A stretch of DNA of 64,000 nucleotides from Pampus argenteus (GCA_036937835.1 CM072860.1:8635001-8699000), one strand, 5' to 3'; numbered from the stretch's first letter, positions 1 to 13,717 are shown. Translations and numbers: made by a program. Notes: generated from the sequence alone by a model not told the origin.

Positions 1-830
1 TTATGATTCATATTATTCACAATATTTGTATTAAATTCATGTTTACTGGACACGCTGGAGTATGTACTGAGGCAGAACAGGGTGTTGATAGACATGTCAA
101 ACAGTAACACTGGTTAAATGCTGTGAATCCCACACAATCCTCTAACAATAAAAAATAATAAAGAGATATAATTTAAAAAAAATTACTCGAAAAAATGCCA
201 ACCTTAAATAGTACCAATAACAGGGTTTGATTTCATGAAAATCTTTTAACTTTAATCTTTCAAAATTCACAAGACATAACAGTTTGTGTGGAGGGAAAAA
301 AAAAGAGCTCCACCCCAGAGACTCGTAGGTGGCTCAATGAGTCCGTCAAAGAGACCAGCTTGGCTCTTGGCTTTTTCTGCAAGGCTTCAGGGGTGCTGGT
401 GCAGAGCAGGGTGAGAAGCGAAGAACTTCATCCTTCACAAACAATGAACTGCACCCTCTTACTGCTGTACTCACAGCTCAGCAGAGCACTCTGGGCCAAA
501 ACCCTTTTCCTCCCCAAGTGCTAAACTAAGCTATTTAGGAAGGCCTTTCCTGCTTTCAGCTATGCGACTGGTCGACAGCCCATTTGTCATGTGGTGGGTG
601 CTTTTATCCAAAATGCCCTGCAGTTCCACAAGTGTTTACATTTTTAGCATGGCTACCCCAGGGGAAATGAAACCCATCACCCTTGCAGTGGTGGTGCCCG
701 GCCAAATTAGTCCAAATGTAACACACGCAATAAGAATAACGCATTTTCACATCATAATACTGCTTAATGGCATTTTAGAGTTGCTCGAAACATTTTTCAT
801 AGTTCAAATGTAGTAATTTACCAGACATTG
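1..830. other. Intronic sequence of pc, no gene seen
   Basis: This lies 3' of the last pc exon seen (minus strand) and should be pc intron. I looked on the minus strand for the next pc segment, the start of the carboxyltransferase domain, and did not find it, so that exon is presumably left of the window. The open frames at 288-524 and 562-813 have no recognisable domain or splice context. Confidence 0.5.
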
Positions 831-1013
831 GGACGCTCTGGTGGCCTAATGGTTAAGGTGCACACCACATAACCCCAACATCCACAGCTCAACTCCTGGC
901 CACCCTTATTGCACGTCATACCCCTCGCCCTCCCTACATTTCCTGTCTCATACTGTGTCAAATAAAGGCAAAAGCCTGAAAAAAATAATCTTTAAAAAAT
1001 AAAATAAATAAAA
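831..1013 (+). mobile_element. tRNA-derived SINE, fish type, decayed
   Basis: The head carries a tRNA-like A box (TGGCCTAATGGTTAAGG near 841) and a degraded B box near 885-900. The body includes 'GCACGTCATACCCCTC' and 'TTTCCTGTCTCA'. The tail is AATAAAGGCAAAAGCCTG followed by A-rich sequence. This order of head, pyrimidine-rich body and 'AATAAAGGCAAA' tail matches a SINE type common in percomorph fish, recalled from memory. It sits within pc intron sequence about 90 bp 3' (in pc orientation) of the exon at 1099-1188. Confidence 0.7.
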
Positions 1014-1098
1014 CAGCCACTGGTCTTGCTGACGTCTAACTGTGTTCATTATTTCATTGTGAGCAAAGCACTGATCAGCAGATGTTTGATTGACATAC

Positions 1099-1188
1099 CC
1101 ATGGAGACATGAGGGATGACGGGGTCTATGGAGGAAGGCTTTGCCTTGACCGGTATGGGTGTGGTTGGTCCATTCACCATCACATGAC
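1099..1188 (-). CDS. pc: Pyruvate carboxylase, internal exon (segment after the biotin carboxylase domain)
   Basis: On the minus strand a pyrimidine-rich tract ending in CAG is followed by 90 coding bases and a GTATGT donor. Joined to the upstream exon (1308-1452) the frame is intact: a split glycine codon (G|GT), then HVMVNGPTTPIPVKAKPS and onward to HVSM. This matches the vertebrate pyruvate carboxylase stretch that I remember as LGHVMVNGPTTPIPVKA. Pyruvate carboxylase is the biotin-dependent mitochondrial enzyme that carboxylates pyruvate to oxaloacetate for gluconeogenesis and anaplerosis. This exon encodes the segment between the biotin carboxylase and carboxyltransferase domains, roughly residues 500-530 of about 1180. 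The exon ends in phase 1. The next exon is not in the window. Teleosts can have two pc copies (pcxa, pcxb) and I cannot tell which this is. Confidence 0.93.
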
Positions 1189-1307
1189 CTGGATGAGAGT
1201 AAAATACAGGATACATGTTAAAAGCAGCTTTATTACACATTTAACATCCTATAAGAGAGTGAGGTTGGATTTTTGAACTGAAGTGTGTGTTTGGTCTATA
1301 CACTGAC
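1189..1307 (-). other. pc: Short pc intron
   Basis: This is a 119 bp minus-strand intron with a GTCAGT donor and a TCATCCAG acceptor, inserted in phase 1 inside a glycine codon. It joins the two pc exons and is the only complete pc intron in the window. Confidence 0.9.
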
Positions 1308-1452
1308 CGAGGTAGTGCAGTAGTTTCTGGGCTCGGTTCTGAGTGGGTTTGAGGTTGAAGAGTTCCTGGTTCTCGTCAATGAACTGTGTATCCACGGTGG
1401 AGTGGAGGAACTGGTGGTTGGAAAAGACATTCTGGAGGAATGGGATGTTGGT
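1308..1452 (-). CDS. pc: Pyruvate carboxylase, internal exon (C-terminal end of biotin carboxylase region)
   Basis: On the minus strand a CTCTAG acceptor is followed by 145 coding bases in phase 0 and a GTCAGT donor. The translation starts TNIPFLQNVFSNHQFL, continues with TVDTQFIDENQELF and ends with NRAQKLLHYL. I recognise this as the vertebrate pyruvate carboxylase block TNI-FLQNVL-N-QFL-GTVDTQFIDENPELF-L-P-QNRAQKLLHYLG. It forms the C-terminal edge of the ATP-grasp biotin carboxylase half, around residues 455-505. All substitutions seen are conservative and there is no frameshift, so the gene looks functional here. The exon encoding the preceding block (the ATP-grasp core with its HPGYGFLSE and Gly-rich loop motifs) was not found to the right on the minus strand, so the intron entering this exon is longer than 62.5 kb and contains lrfn4. 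Confidence 0.95.
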
Positions 1453-2039
1453 CTAGAGATGGAGAGACAGATGGACAAACAGAAGAGATTATTAACTTTA
1501 ATGAGATTTTACTTTGCACAAAAAACAAACAGCAGGAGTCAAGACACCTTCCACTCAACTCAAGTCCTATTCTGTAAATGTATCACTTGAGAGAAAAGAC
1601 TGCGGTTCCTCTGATGAAAACATCTTGCTTTCCAGCTCCGTGTTTAATAGGCATTTGTGAAAGTAGTGGCACAAACAGTGGCATTACACAAACCGCATTC
1701 AACTGCATGATGTGAGCTTCAGGCAAACACACAGAGACGCAGAGAAGAGGCAGAAAGTCAACCGATGAACGTAATTACGTTACATTTCTATTTTGTTGTT
1801 GTTTGTTTGCCTCAAAAGTATTATCACGCCAATTACGCTCTCTAAATTAACAAAGAGAGGGAGAGTGAATGAGAGGTAAAGAGATGCAATTGTAAGAGGT
1901 AATTTCATCATTTAATTTGATTAGATTTTCTTTTCACTCTTGTTAAGCTCGTTTTAACATTGCAGATAGACTACTTTCAATTATTGTAAGAGAAAGAACA
2001 AAGGGGCTAAAAAAAAAAAAGGAAGGAAGTGAGATTGAC

Positions 2040-2090
2040 AGGAGGAGGAGGAGGAGGAAAAGGAGGAAAAGGAGGAGGAGGAAGAGGAAG
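2040..2090 (+). repeat. Imperfect (GGA)n tract
   Basis: A run of GGA/GGAA units on the plus strand, just right of an A-rich tract. It explains the Leu/Phe-rich open frame on the opposite strand (1943-2224), which is therefore not a gene. Confidence 0.85.
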
Positions 2091-5000
2091 ATGAGTTGGA
2101 AGGATAAGTGAAAGGAGGCTATGTTTATGTTTAAAGTCCCCAAAAGAGCATAAAGACTATTTCTTAAAGTTTGCCTAAAGTTTCTTTGCATATGACCCAA
2201 TATGTTAGATTTATAAAGGGACATTTCAAGAGTAAACCCCTGCCACTAATGACCCAGAATCCAAGCATCCTTTTATTCATAGGTTCACACGTACACAACA
2301 GAGCTCAGAACCAAGAGAAAAACGGTGCCTGAGGACCCTCTGGGTATTGGGCAAAAAAAAAGGAAGCAGGTTCCTTTTAGTCTAGAAATGTACTTGTATC
2401 CTGATTGTCTACATAGATAGTCTATAGATAGATCTCTCTAACACACTGGTGTAATACTAAATGCATTTATAGTATATGAAAATATAAGACATAACCCACA
2501 GATGTAGAGAATTACAACCACAATTTGGGTGTTTAGCTGACAGTCAAATCCAGAGCGACTTGAAATAATTGCTGCATCACAATCACTGAGGAATCCCATA
2601 ATTGGGAGAGACGAGTTGGGCAATAAACAAACCACACAGACACACACCTCATTACCAGTGCTGAGAGAGAAGATGTAGCTTAAAGATCAATGTACTCGTG
2701 CAAATAAAGCACACGCTGGTCATGCCAATACAGCCGAAAACGAGATGTACTGGGATTGAAGCAGAGGATGAGAGAGAGAGTCGTTTATATCGAAGCTTCT
2801 TATTAGGGATGGAGAAAAGAAAGAGATGCAGAGAAAGAACAGAGACAACAGCAAATATTTCAGAGGACAAAGAGAAAAATCTAAGGAGGTAAAGGCAGAA
2901 AAAGAGAGATTCTCCGATTTGTCAACGTATAGGACTGCTTTATCCTGCCAGTAAAGGACCATTAGGAAATTGAGAGACAAAACTGTGTCCATCTTTCTGG
3001 ATATTTACATTCCCAGCGAGGGAAGAAAGGATTTCATTCTCTGGAGGTAGACACAAAACGACAATGTATTCTTAGCCTCCTGCAACGGCGAGCAGAGCTG
3101 AAGAGGATATATAGCAGAGAGCTGCGGGATTCACACGGCTGTGCTGCATGCCAAGCCTTGGGCTACAAGCTGTGGAACAAAACAGAAAAGGGATTTCTGC
3201 CAATAATAGTTCTGCAATATGAGTTCAGGAAGCTGTGGACATATTCTTCTCTTCCATTTACAGCATCTGCCAACAATAGCAATACTCAAATTTATGTTGC
3301 TACCTGATATACCTGTCGCTTTAACGATAATCATAAAAATCAAGCTATGGACATATTGTATATTTTTATTTCATCAAAATAAAAGCTTTGATTTATGCCA
3401 AGTTAGGCTAATTGACTGTAGCTTCATACTTACTGTACAGATATGACTAAAAAAACTAAAAAAAAAAAAAACTGAGCAAAAAGACATGGAGTGAGAGACA
3501 AACAACTGCTATTAATGAAAGACTCTAGACAGAATGGAGAGGGAGGTTAGAGACACCATTAATACATAGAGGTTTGTCCTTTTCCTCTCTGCCGTACCAG
3601 ATCAATGTGTTCATTATCAGGCTGATCTGTATGCCTGTGGCTACCACGCACAGTAGCGCGCACACACGCACACACACACCTCCTCCACTCTTTCTCCATG
3701 TTCCCCTAATGATGTGAAACACACACACACTGTAAACCCCCCCTCCACACACACACACCCTTCGGTCTCTCCCTTTTCACCACTCAGTATGGCTTCTGTA
3801 TTTTTCTGCTCAGACTTCATCCTGCTCTTTGATATCTCACACATACATACACCAAAACAATCACTCGACAGAGGCCCTTCCCTGATTTGGATGCCCTGTA
3901 ACAACCACTTGGCTTACAGCTCTCAGAGCTATGCTCACAGCATGCAAAACACACACACACACACATACACTTTCTTGCCAGAGATGATTGTGGCTCCCGT
4001 TCCCGAATGCTTTTCAGATTGCAAACAAGTGCACACAGACTCACACCTTTGAGTAATACATTAGTTTTAGAGGGTAAGTAAACACGTCAAATGTGAATTA
4101 ATGTTCACACAAGCTCTCGTTTGCACACACCCACTCTCTGATAGCGAACTATATAACTTACACGTACAAGAATCAGACATCCCTGACTCATTTTGGAGCT
4201 ACTAAATGTCATATATTCCTTTTCTTTCACCAAAAAAATGACATCTGGTTCTGACAATCCCCACTTTCATTCCCACTGCACTCTGTTTATCACCAGAAAA
4301 GTCTGTTTTATTACTACTCTGCTCACAGTCGGTCATTATCACTCTTGTTGCAATCAGCTTTACTAGGTGATTGCCAAAGCAACACAGTGAGGTAAGTACT
4401 GATGTCCTAGACCAGACTGCAAATAGGTCCACTCATCACAACATCATCCCAAAGCACTGACTCTGGTTGCAGGAAGCTAAAAGGACTTTAAATTCAAGTC
4501 AAACATCAAAGAAAAAAAAAACTTTTCTTCAGGAATGAAAAAGTCGTCATCCAGCATCCAAATGTTATGTATATAGACATAATTTACACCTGACAGTCAA
4601 ATGCAGTCTGTATATCTCGGGGACGAGACTCACCACCTGCTTTTTTTATGTTTTCTTGTTGTCTACCATCTGTCTGCTGTGGGGTTTGGATCTCATTTTT
4701 CACTTTGCCAAGCAGACGAGAAGGTACATGAGCTCAGGCAGCAAAAACAGACAGGTATTTGAGTCCAGGCTGCCTCCAATCATTCCTCGTCATGAAATAT
4801 ATCAGCAGGGTAATGAAATAACACATTATGGTTTTTTGTTTTTGTTTTTTTTTTTCCCAGCTGCTCTGCATGTGAAAAATTCTTAAGAAATTTATAATTA
4901 TTTGAACCCCACGGGAGATAGCTTTCTCACTAATACAAAGGTATAATATGAATGTGATTTGTACTGTGAGCACATAAACCTGTCATTAACAGAAACCTTT

Positions 5001-5610
5001 TTCCTTCCATTGTGTTCAGAGGTCTCCTTTTGATTTGCTTTGTGAGTCCTGAAATAATTTGATTCCATATTCAAGCCTGAAGTCAAGTCTGCCCCTCTAG
5101 TGGCACTGATCTGGACTCCAACACATCTCCTTTACTCCTGAACTATGTGCACTGAAAACCTGAGGTAGGGGAGAAATATAGTAAGACCTCCATCATTTTA
5201 AACTTACACATCCACAAGTTCATCTGTTTTTTTGTCGTTTTTTTTCACAACAGACAGTTGGCCCGAGAGAGGTTTGACTGTTGATGTTAAGATATAAAAG
5301 TAGTCTCAGAAAGAGGTCAATATCAGAGTCCATCAAACTCAACCCTGTGTGTGTGGTGTCATAGTTCCCCAGTGCCACATCTCTCTGCAAATGTGATGTA
5401 GAAAGTGAACAACATCACAGAGGCAGCAGTAAAACCGAAGACAGACGCTGGCAGACAGCATTGCAGTATAAGTTTCAAAAATGTCTGCAGTATTCAGTCA
5501 TTATGTTGACAAGAGAATGTAAACACATAGTGCATGCTAATATTATTATATTATAAGCCATAGAGAAAGCTGGAAGTCATTTTGTTCAAACCCATAAATG
5601 TCTATCACCA

Positions 5611-5750
5611 CAATCAGTTGGATTCACCTTCTGGGGTCCATGTCTACAGACGGCTGCGGGGCAATCTATCCAATAGTGGGTGACAGTCAGGACCAAAGTG
5701 GTGGACCGACATTGCCGTCCCTAGAGCCAAGCTGCTTGTATGGATAAAAA
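5611..5750 (+). mobile_element. Fragment of a widespread teleost interspersed repeat
   Basis: The blocks GGATTCACCTTCTGGGGTCC, GGCAATCTATCCAATAGT, AGGACCAAAGTGGTGGACCG and CATTGCCGTCCCTAGAGCCA occur in this order. I remember the same order in a very common fish repeat (usually 'caatccatccaatagttg ... gaccaaagtggtggaccgac ... cattgccatccctagagcc'). The copy is diverged and lacks clear ends. Whether databases class it as a SINE or a LINE 3' tail I cannot say. Confidence 0.6.
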
Positions 5751-6508
5751 CTCACCTCCTGCATTGTATTGGTATTCATTAGGTAACAAATTGCCTCTAA
5801 AAGCAAGAACAGGCTTGGTGAGATCCTGCATAGTAGCAGCATCTCTTCATTCTGCTGCTCACCTGGATCACCCAAAGGTCTTTTGTAAACAAGACAGACC
5901 TGTTCTTGCTCCCAGTTGAGATCAGCTCCTCAGCATATTTTTTAGCAACTTCGAATAAAGAACCACCTCTTCATGAAAACATTCATTTCTGAGTGATAAT
6001 ATTGGCCAAATGTCTTATTTCTTGCACATACACATACTGTAGAGAAAGAAAAACTCCTAAATCTGTTTATATAAAGTCGCTTTATGCCAAACAGGATACA
6101 AAAACAAAAGATCAAATACAGTGAAGGCGTAGATTTTGAGTTTGAATTTTTTAAAAACTCCAAAGGATGCCCAGCATCACACAGAAATGCACACACACAC
6201 ACCTGATCTCAGTCTTCCCCCAACACAAACACTGCCTCTCTCTGTCACACACAGCCTCCACGCTCCCTCAGTGATTAGGAGTTGAATAGCGGAGCTGTCA
6301 GGTCATTCGTCTTTTCTCTCCTCTCCTCTTCTGTCTCCCCTATCCCCATCCGTCACGCCTTAACCACTGGCCCGGACACATAAACAAGATCAACACACAT
6401 ACAGCCCGAGGAGTGAATGTACACACTCGCATAGACACGTAGGGGAGGTCACACATACCTATCAGCTATAAATTTACTCAAGCAGGGAAGACATAGCCAA
6501 AGTAAACA

Positions 6509-6511
<3 letters not shown>

Positions 6512-6540
<29 letters not shown>
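6512..6540 (+). repeat. (CA)n microsatellite
   Basis: An uninterrupted CA dinucleotide run of about 14 units. Confidence 0.97.
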
Positions 6541-9500
6541 TTTACCACCTCTGTCTGTCCCACCAAACACACACGGACGCTCGGATTCATACTGCTGAAA
6601 TGTCACTGCATGCATGTCTGGAGCAGGTCAACGTTTCAACACAAATTATCACTTTCTGTCCACATGTGACAAACAACTGTGAACACTTCTTTCAGTTATT
6701 TCTATAAAAACTACAAAACAAAACTACAAATGACAAACTTATTCACCAATCAAACAATCAGACAATGCTCCGATCACGGTGGCCTGCGACGTGCCTGCAA
6801 AATGTTTTTATCAATATAACAAATTCTGTTTTAAGTTATATCTGGAATCAGTGTTAGATATTTGTCACAAGGCTTTTTCCACAGTTAAATAAGAAATCTG
6901 ACTTTTCCAAGAATAACTCCCATCACCGCTCCGTGACCGAGCAATTTTCACCTCTAGATCGTGGGAGCTGTGGCCAGAAATATTTAGATTGTAAACTAGC
7001 TCAGAGGGTATGAAGACATCTGCTACATAGACGAGGACTATTTTAGTCTCAACAGTTTTGCACGCGTGTCTGTTTATACATCTGTGTACCCCAGACCTCC
7101 ATGAATCACAGGCCATGTAAATCCAGCTATGACCCCTTATCCATTTCAGTAGGATTTCATAAAGCAAAGCAGCAGGCAGAGAGGAGTAAAGTAATCTTTA
7201 ACCTTGAACACAATTTAGACACAGACTGTGTCTGCTTTTCAGTTGCACTGTTAGGTTGCCAAATCATGACAAGGCAGGGTGAGACCGAATAAAGCGAAGG
7301 TAAATTCCTAGATGCCAACTGCCAACTGATCACAAAACAACTACACACATCTACTTATTTTAAAATATGAACAGAGTGACTCATTTGGTATCAACAAATG
7401 AACAAATGGGTGCTGAACTAGAACGACTGAAAGAAGAGCTTCTCAGACTCTTAAGGAATCTGAAACACAAGCTTATTAAACATAGCTGTGAATGATCATC
7501 TCAATATTAGTATGATGCAAGAAAGAAATTGGGTTGGGTTGTGATGTAGTCGGTACTGAAGGCTACTGAGCATGAATCTGAACTCCTGAACTTCTCTCAT
7601 CTTAAACTAAAAAAAAAAAGTATTTTCAACAATCAATATGGCAACATATGCTTCATTGCTGGGTGACATTTATGAAAACCTAAAAGTCCTTAAAAAAACA
7701 AACAAACTGAAAACTATATGAGCCCCTTCTGAGAGTTTTGTGAGAGCCTTAAGCAGCAGGGTATCCTTTATTCTTATACAGCCTGTGGAAAACATTAGGA
7801 ATTCATAGTCTTACTCTGGGATCCCAGCTCAATAAACCTTATTACTACCCATACCACACCAGAATTAGAACTGGAGCCTATTTGGTCTTAAATTATAGTA
7901 TAAACGGATTTTCTACTACAAAAAAAACAAAGTCTGCTATATTTTTCACCTTCCTTTATAGCTTGGGACAACAACCTCAAACGATTACACACCTTCAACA
8001 GTTGTTAAAGTCAGACTACATTTCTAGAGGCAATAAAAGCACCCGAGTACCATTTCTGATGGGGCAGATTAACATATCTCAACATGTATTAGTTATGTAT
8101 TAGTCTCGTTATCTTATCCATAATCTTATTTTATTCTATTTCATGTTCTGTCAGTGAACTACTGGCAGTATGTGGATATACATGCTGAATCATTTTATGA
8201 GTCAATGTATTATATATGTATTGTTAGTAGAGCTTCAGGCAGTTGGGGTTTGATGATACCAACTTATAATAGCAGTTCCTTTTGGTAGACTGTCATTAAT
8301 GTCAATGGATACGTGTTTTAGAGGTTGATGTGTGTTTTAGTATCTTCTCTTCTAGCAGCAGGTTTCAACGATGTTTCAACACAAGTCACTGGTATATCTG
8401 TAATGAACATAACTCACAGCATGACGAGATAGATTACATTTTTTGACTATTTAAGAGAAAGAATAAAAACATAAAATTCATTCTTGCTGTGAAACCTCAC
8501 AGTGTGTGAAGGATAAATGTAAATGTATCTCATCACCGATAACAGCAACAAGTCACATGATCATACGAGTATATCAAAGCAAATATTTGAAACATTTGAC
8601 TATTTAACTTTTGTGTATTTCAAAAGCTATGGTAATTTATAATCCACAGACTAATGCCAGCTGTAATTACCCATCACCTAAAATTATGATACACTAATAT
8701 TAACAAGATTCACATACATTATATAATAATAACCTAAAACCTTGCAATTAACACAATTTCTCACTTTAGCACTTCACTTTGAATAGTCTAAGGTGCAGTG
8801 AAATGTAGAGAAAAAAAATCAATTGAGGTGTAAAAAGAGACCAAAGTATATAAACCCTAAATGTGCAGTACAGAGTAGAAATAAACTAGGAAAACTAACA
8901 AAATGAAGCACGATTAATGGTGACAATTAGACATGGTGCTGGGAGACAACTTGGATGAATGCTTAAATTGTGAGCTTCAATCACAATCTTATAGGAACGT
9001 GTGACACCATACAGTGGTGTAGCTTGCACACTGAACAACACTACCGGTCTAGTTAGTGAGCACCGACTGCACACTCAAAACGGATAGACTGCATCGCTTC
9101 AAACACATCGTCATGTCAAGTTTTGGTCTGCCAGTGTCACAAAATATATCCTGCAAGTGTGAGTGCTCTCAGTCACACATTTTCCCACTCCAGAGGGAAT
9201 AGGTAACACAAAATAACACAAGACTGGTTGAACAGCGAGCTGGAATAGGTTAGAAACACACAATAAAACACGTACAGTTGTTTATGTAAACAGTAACAAA
9301 GCAATTACAGCTTGACAAGAGGGTCAATATGTAGAATAGGATGACAAATGGCAGTTACCTCTTTGTCGTCCATTGTAACACAATGGACCATATTTTCATT
9401 GTGCACTTGACATATTATTCACTAGTACATTGCTTTGTATTCAATACAAAAATCTCAGCCCATTAGGAAAGTGTTAATTTCCACAGGATTACCACACTTC

Positions 9501-12500
9501 ATAAAACATTTGTAACTGCTTAATTACTTTTCCCTATTTTCATTAAATCTAACATGTACTACACATGCTATAATTAAGGCAAGTCACATGTTGCTCATTA
9601 AAGATCTCTTATTACATTCTGTATGATGTTAGAAAAATAAAAATAATGGACTACATCATGATGTACTGTTCTGTCAAAGTGATGCATCTTATCTAATGGG
9701 CACTCTGTATTGATGACCACCGTCAGCAGTGAAAAGGTGATTCATCCATGTATCCGCTTTAATAAATATTGAGTAAAGACAGTTGTACTCCTGTTCAGAA
9801 TTCAACCAACGAGACCATTTTTTTTTTTTTAAAACCTCCTCTTCTATTTATTGCTCAGCATGATGCCTTTAATGCTAAAACATCCATAGTCTCTATTTTC
9901 AGAGACTAAGAGAGCCTAGAACCCCAAATGACTAACAGCCTTCTCTCGTTTACCAAGTGTACTACAACTGTCAAGATTTTCTCAGCACAGAGTATCATGC
10001 ATTACTTATTTGACTACTTTCATAGTCGAACATGGTTGTCTGTGTGTTTCTAGTCAGTATTTATAGGTTTAGGTTCTTTAATGCTCTTTGATCGGGGCTC
10101 CTGCTAGTCTGTGCGTGTGTGTGTGTGTGCGGTGTCTTATCATGTATACAGCTCATGTGCGCTGTCTCTGGTGCTGAAATGGCTGACTGGCAGCAGTACC
10201 CTGCAAAGTTACAGACCTTTATAAAGTCTTAACAGCAGAGGGGGACAAAAGGGGGGAATGTGGCTCCATTCCAATTATTTGTGCCAGTGAGGCAGCATGC
10301 TCAACACCAGGGCTCTGGCACTCCTAACCTGAACGTAGCCATGTATTAATGCTACACCTGACAACATGCTCTGGTTCTGTTAATGCAATTATTCTGAGTT
10401 AGAATGAGCTTAATCACAGTAAGGGGAACTTGGGGGAAGTAGTTCAATTTTAGTGGCATTATTTGAGGACAATTCATATAAACACCAAAGTATGAGACTC
10501 CACTGGAAGTTTTACAGCGTTTTTGCAACACATGCCGCTCAAACTGCTTGATGACACGTGCCAAAAATGTCAGCTGGTAAGACACGAGTCTGGTTTTCCA
10601 CTGCGTTGTCTTGAAGAGTGGCATATCTTACTTTGTGGAAAACGTCTTTGTATGCTCTCTACAATGTTAAAGCTGCTGTAAAAAGAGTAGCTCCAGCAGA
10701 GTTTTACTGTAGCATCCAAAGAGGGATAGTCACAAGTGTAGACAACAGTATTATGTCACAATAGCAGCAACCCAACCCATGAAAACATTAAATTGAGTAG
10801 CGTCTCGCTCAGATTATCAGCCATAACCTGATTATTATATGCATGTAAATATGTTAATGTGTATTCTCTTTCTTTTTCTATGCCAAGAAACAGAGGTTTA
10901 TGTCAGGGAAAAACAATCAACAAACTAAATCTCATTTGCAATCTTTCCATTTGCACCTCCCAGCTTTGTATTTCCACATTTAACAGCGTTTTTCTAACAG
11001 CTCATTGCATTTCGGTACAGACTTATTTATGTAGTCACACACACACACACACTACTGAGGGGAAAGTTTTATTAGTTGCCTCTCACCCGTTGTTTGTCAT
11101 TTTCCGCTGTAAATTCCAGCAGTACATAATGCGTTAAAGAAGCTCTCTGGCAACATTTGGCTTGAATGCTGGATTTTCTTCCCTTGTAACAGAGATATCC
11201 CTGAAGTCACTTTTGCCCTGTGCCGTTATGTCTGAGTGTATTTGTCAAGGTTTTACACTTAAAGCAATACAGACAAACGAGACCCAGTATGTTTTTCTTG
11301 TACTCCATTGACTGCTGCCTGTGGCTGGTAAAATGGTCTGCCAGCAGTAACTGGGAAATCATTTTTGAGACAGTATTACTAATGCAGTGGAAATAAATAA
11401 AAGTGCGATGACATGCAAACGGCTCCGAGAGTAAAATTAGAAGGCAGAGTTGTGTGCTTTGTGTGCGTGTTTGTCTGTCCTTGTCTTTCATTATCTCTAG
11501 ATTGAGACAAATAGAGGGGGGATCTGCCCTTCGATCCTAACCTCCACACCATCTACCCCCGACATCACAGCTGAGCAAGTCTGTGTGAGTGTGTGTCTGT
11601 GTGCATTTCATTTAGCCTTGTGAAGGGTGTGAGTGTGTAACTGCAGGTTGTGCTGTCCTGATACCATGGTGTGTTTTGTGTGTGTAATCATGCGGTCATG
11701 CTAACCTCTGACTGAGTGTGTAAGTTTAATCATGTTGTGTGTGTGTGTATATATATAGGAGATTTTGTGTTCACATGTGGAGTCTATGTGTGTGTGAGTG
11801 GAAGCATTTGATACGTTGGTGATTATGGGTGACTTGTGTGTGTAAATGTGCTCACTGAGTGCATTTGTTTTTGTGCGTCTCGGTGTTGCCTATATTTAGC
11901 TGCTGTGTCTCACAAACTCACTGTGACTCATTTACACACACACCCTCACTAAACCAGCCAAATGACACACAAGCATCAAGTAAAAGAGAGACATATTAGG
12001 CTGTTATCTTTTTTCTCTAAACTCTTCCTGGTAACAAGGACATGTTTCCTCAGTTGCTGTCGGGGTTCCATCTTTTGATTTAAGCTGTAACACTTTTCTG
12101 CCTCACCTGTTTGTTTCTGCCTGTTGGTAGCAAACACTGTAGTAGGCAACCTTCTGAAAACACTACCTCAGCTGTTTCCTTGCAGTCTTTAAAATGTGAA
12201 CTGCTAAGCCTTTCCACCGCATATGCTAATAAAAAGTTTTATACCGTTGTAAAAAAAGCCTAAATGCAGAGATTGTTTATATTGGTATAGCCCATAACAC
12301 CTATATGTTTGTTCATCTTGGTTTTTGCACCTCATGACATTTTATTTCAGTCCCAGTGAACCATCACAACAATAAAGTGTGAATATATATAAGAGACATA
12401 CTAAAGTTAATGTTAAACTAATGTATCCATCTCTGAGATACCATACATATAGTAATACCTTTATTACACCAGTATCCTCATTTATTATTATTAATGTCTA

Positions 12501-12554
12501 CTTTTTTTTGCACTTTTTACATGTTTTTTTATATATATATTTTCCTGCACTGTG

Positions 12555-12641
12555 TTGCTTGTTGACTGCAACTCCGTGTTGTTGCTGCAAATTGCCCCTC
12601 TGGGACAAATAAAGTGTTTCGAATTGAATTGAGCACTGTGA
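12555..12641 (+). mobile_element. Probable non-LTR retrotransposon 3' tail
   Basis: The segment ends TTGCCCCTCTGGGACAAATA, then AAGTGTTTCGAATTGAATTGA. 'CCCCNCTGGGACAAATAAAG' followed by a short tandem tail is a recurring 3' end of fish LINEs of the L2/CR1 or Rex type (recalled). Only the tail is present, as expected for a 5'-truncated insertion. Confidence 0.5.
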
Positions 12642-13705
12642 TGCAGCTCATGTTGTGAAGTCAATTCAAAGCTTAGTGCACAGTACAAGTGATACACAAA
12701 TACTTGACACAGATGTTTCCAGTTTGTTGACACCACCGGTGAGTTGACCAGTGAACCAATTCGCAAAAAAAAAATAAATAATAAAAAGTCGATGGATTCG
12801 TTCAGCCCCGGGTCAGTAGGCCGACTCCCCTGCAACAGTTTTCACTTTGAGGTCTAATTTGGCCTGACCGAACCAGAACAGGTCTGCCCTCTTTTTGATT
12901 AAGTGCAGCATTACTCAGAATGAACTAAAAAAAAAGATCCTGCCAATCTCTGCTTAGTTCTCGGCCATAGAGAGAGAAAGACTTTCCCCTGTGTGCTGCA
13001 CATTAACATGATTGATCAGTGGTCATGGGGTTTTTCTTAAGAACACCAACTCTTTCTGGTTGCTTGTAATTTGTGATGAAGAAATGTACTTTTATTCACG
13101 GGTGCATTTTTAATGATTGCAAATCGCCCTGTTTTGAAGTGGTGGATAGATGCCTCATATGTAAACCAACAAGTCAGGCAGTAATGAGTTTTTCCCTTGA
13201 CTGGTGAACTCACTCCATCCATCACCCAGCAGTAGGTCACGTTAGTTTATTTCATTCAGCAAGGTCAGTCTCCCTGACGAGAGGACTGGGTGACAAACCA
13301 CTAGAGGTTTGATTAATTGTGAATCAACGAGCCATAAAGCGGAGCGCTGTAAACGGGATACGACTTGGTGAAATGATGTATCAAACTTCTCCTTGTTGGA
13401 CCTTGCTTAAAGGGAGGTCTGGCTTACTAGGTTAAAAATACACTGGCCCACAGCAGGAAAAAAATAAATGGAGTGACAATTAAAGGGAGAAAGCAAAGGA
13501 TAAAAATAAAGTCAAGAAAAATGGAGATTGATTATTACATTATGGATATGTATGGATGAAGGATAACAATTAACTCCTAGGTGGAAATTAATGCACAGAA
13601 CATGGAAAGCCAATTAATCCATAACAAAACCAAGTCTCAATCCCTGTCTTCTTTTTTTTCCCCCAACCATCATTCACTCTCATCTTTGTGATGTTTCATC
13701 TCTAG

Positions 13706-13717
13706 TATAAAAAGGCG
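13706..13717 (+). promoter_or_regulatory. Candidate TATA box
   Basis: A good TATA match, TATAAAAAGGCG, is followed about 30 bp later by a GC-richer stretch with CTGCAGAGG and AGCAGCGCCACAC. It lies 17 kb upstream of the first lrfn4 coding exon on the same strand and about 0.9 kb before the GA-rich candidate 5' UTR. A single motif is weak evidence. Confidence 0.22.

Larger units (their letters stand above)
1453..13700. other. pc: Large pc intron, left part; no gene seen
   Basis: About 12 kb of AT-rich, mostly non-repetitive sequence with scattered short CA runs (3661-3690, 3720-3731, 3951-3970, 10111-10130). Open frames here are short, lack splice context and have no family signature. I found no further pc exon and no RNA gene. 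Named repeats inside are listed separately. Confidence 0.55.

Noticed and set aside
288..813. Two plus-strand frames near the left edge, considered as exons
   Set aside because: Neither strand gives a pc segment or other known family, and no convincing splice sites frame a conserved block.
831..900. tRNA gene suggested by an A-box-like motif (also at 51396-51445 and 22951-22984)
   Set aside because: The tRNA-like parts are SINE heads: no cloverleaf with paired acceptor arms was found and each continues into a SINE body.
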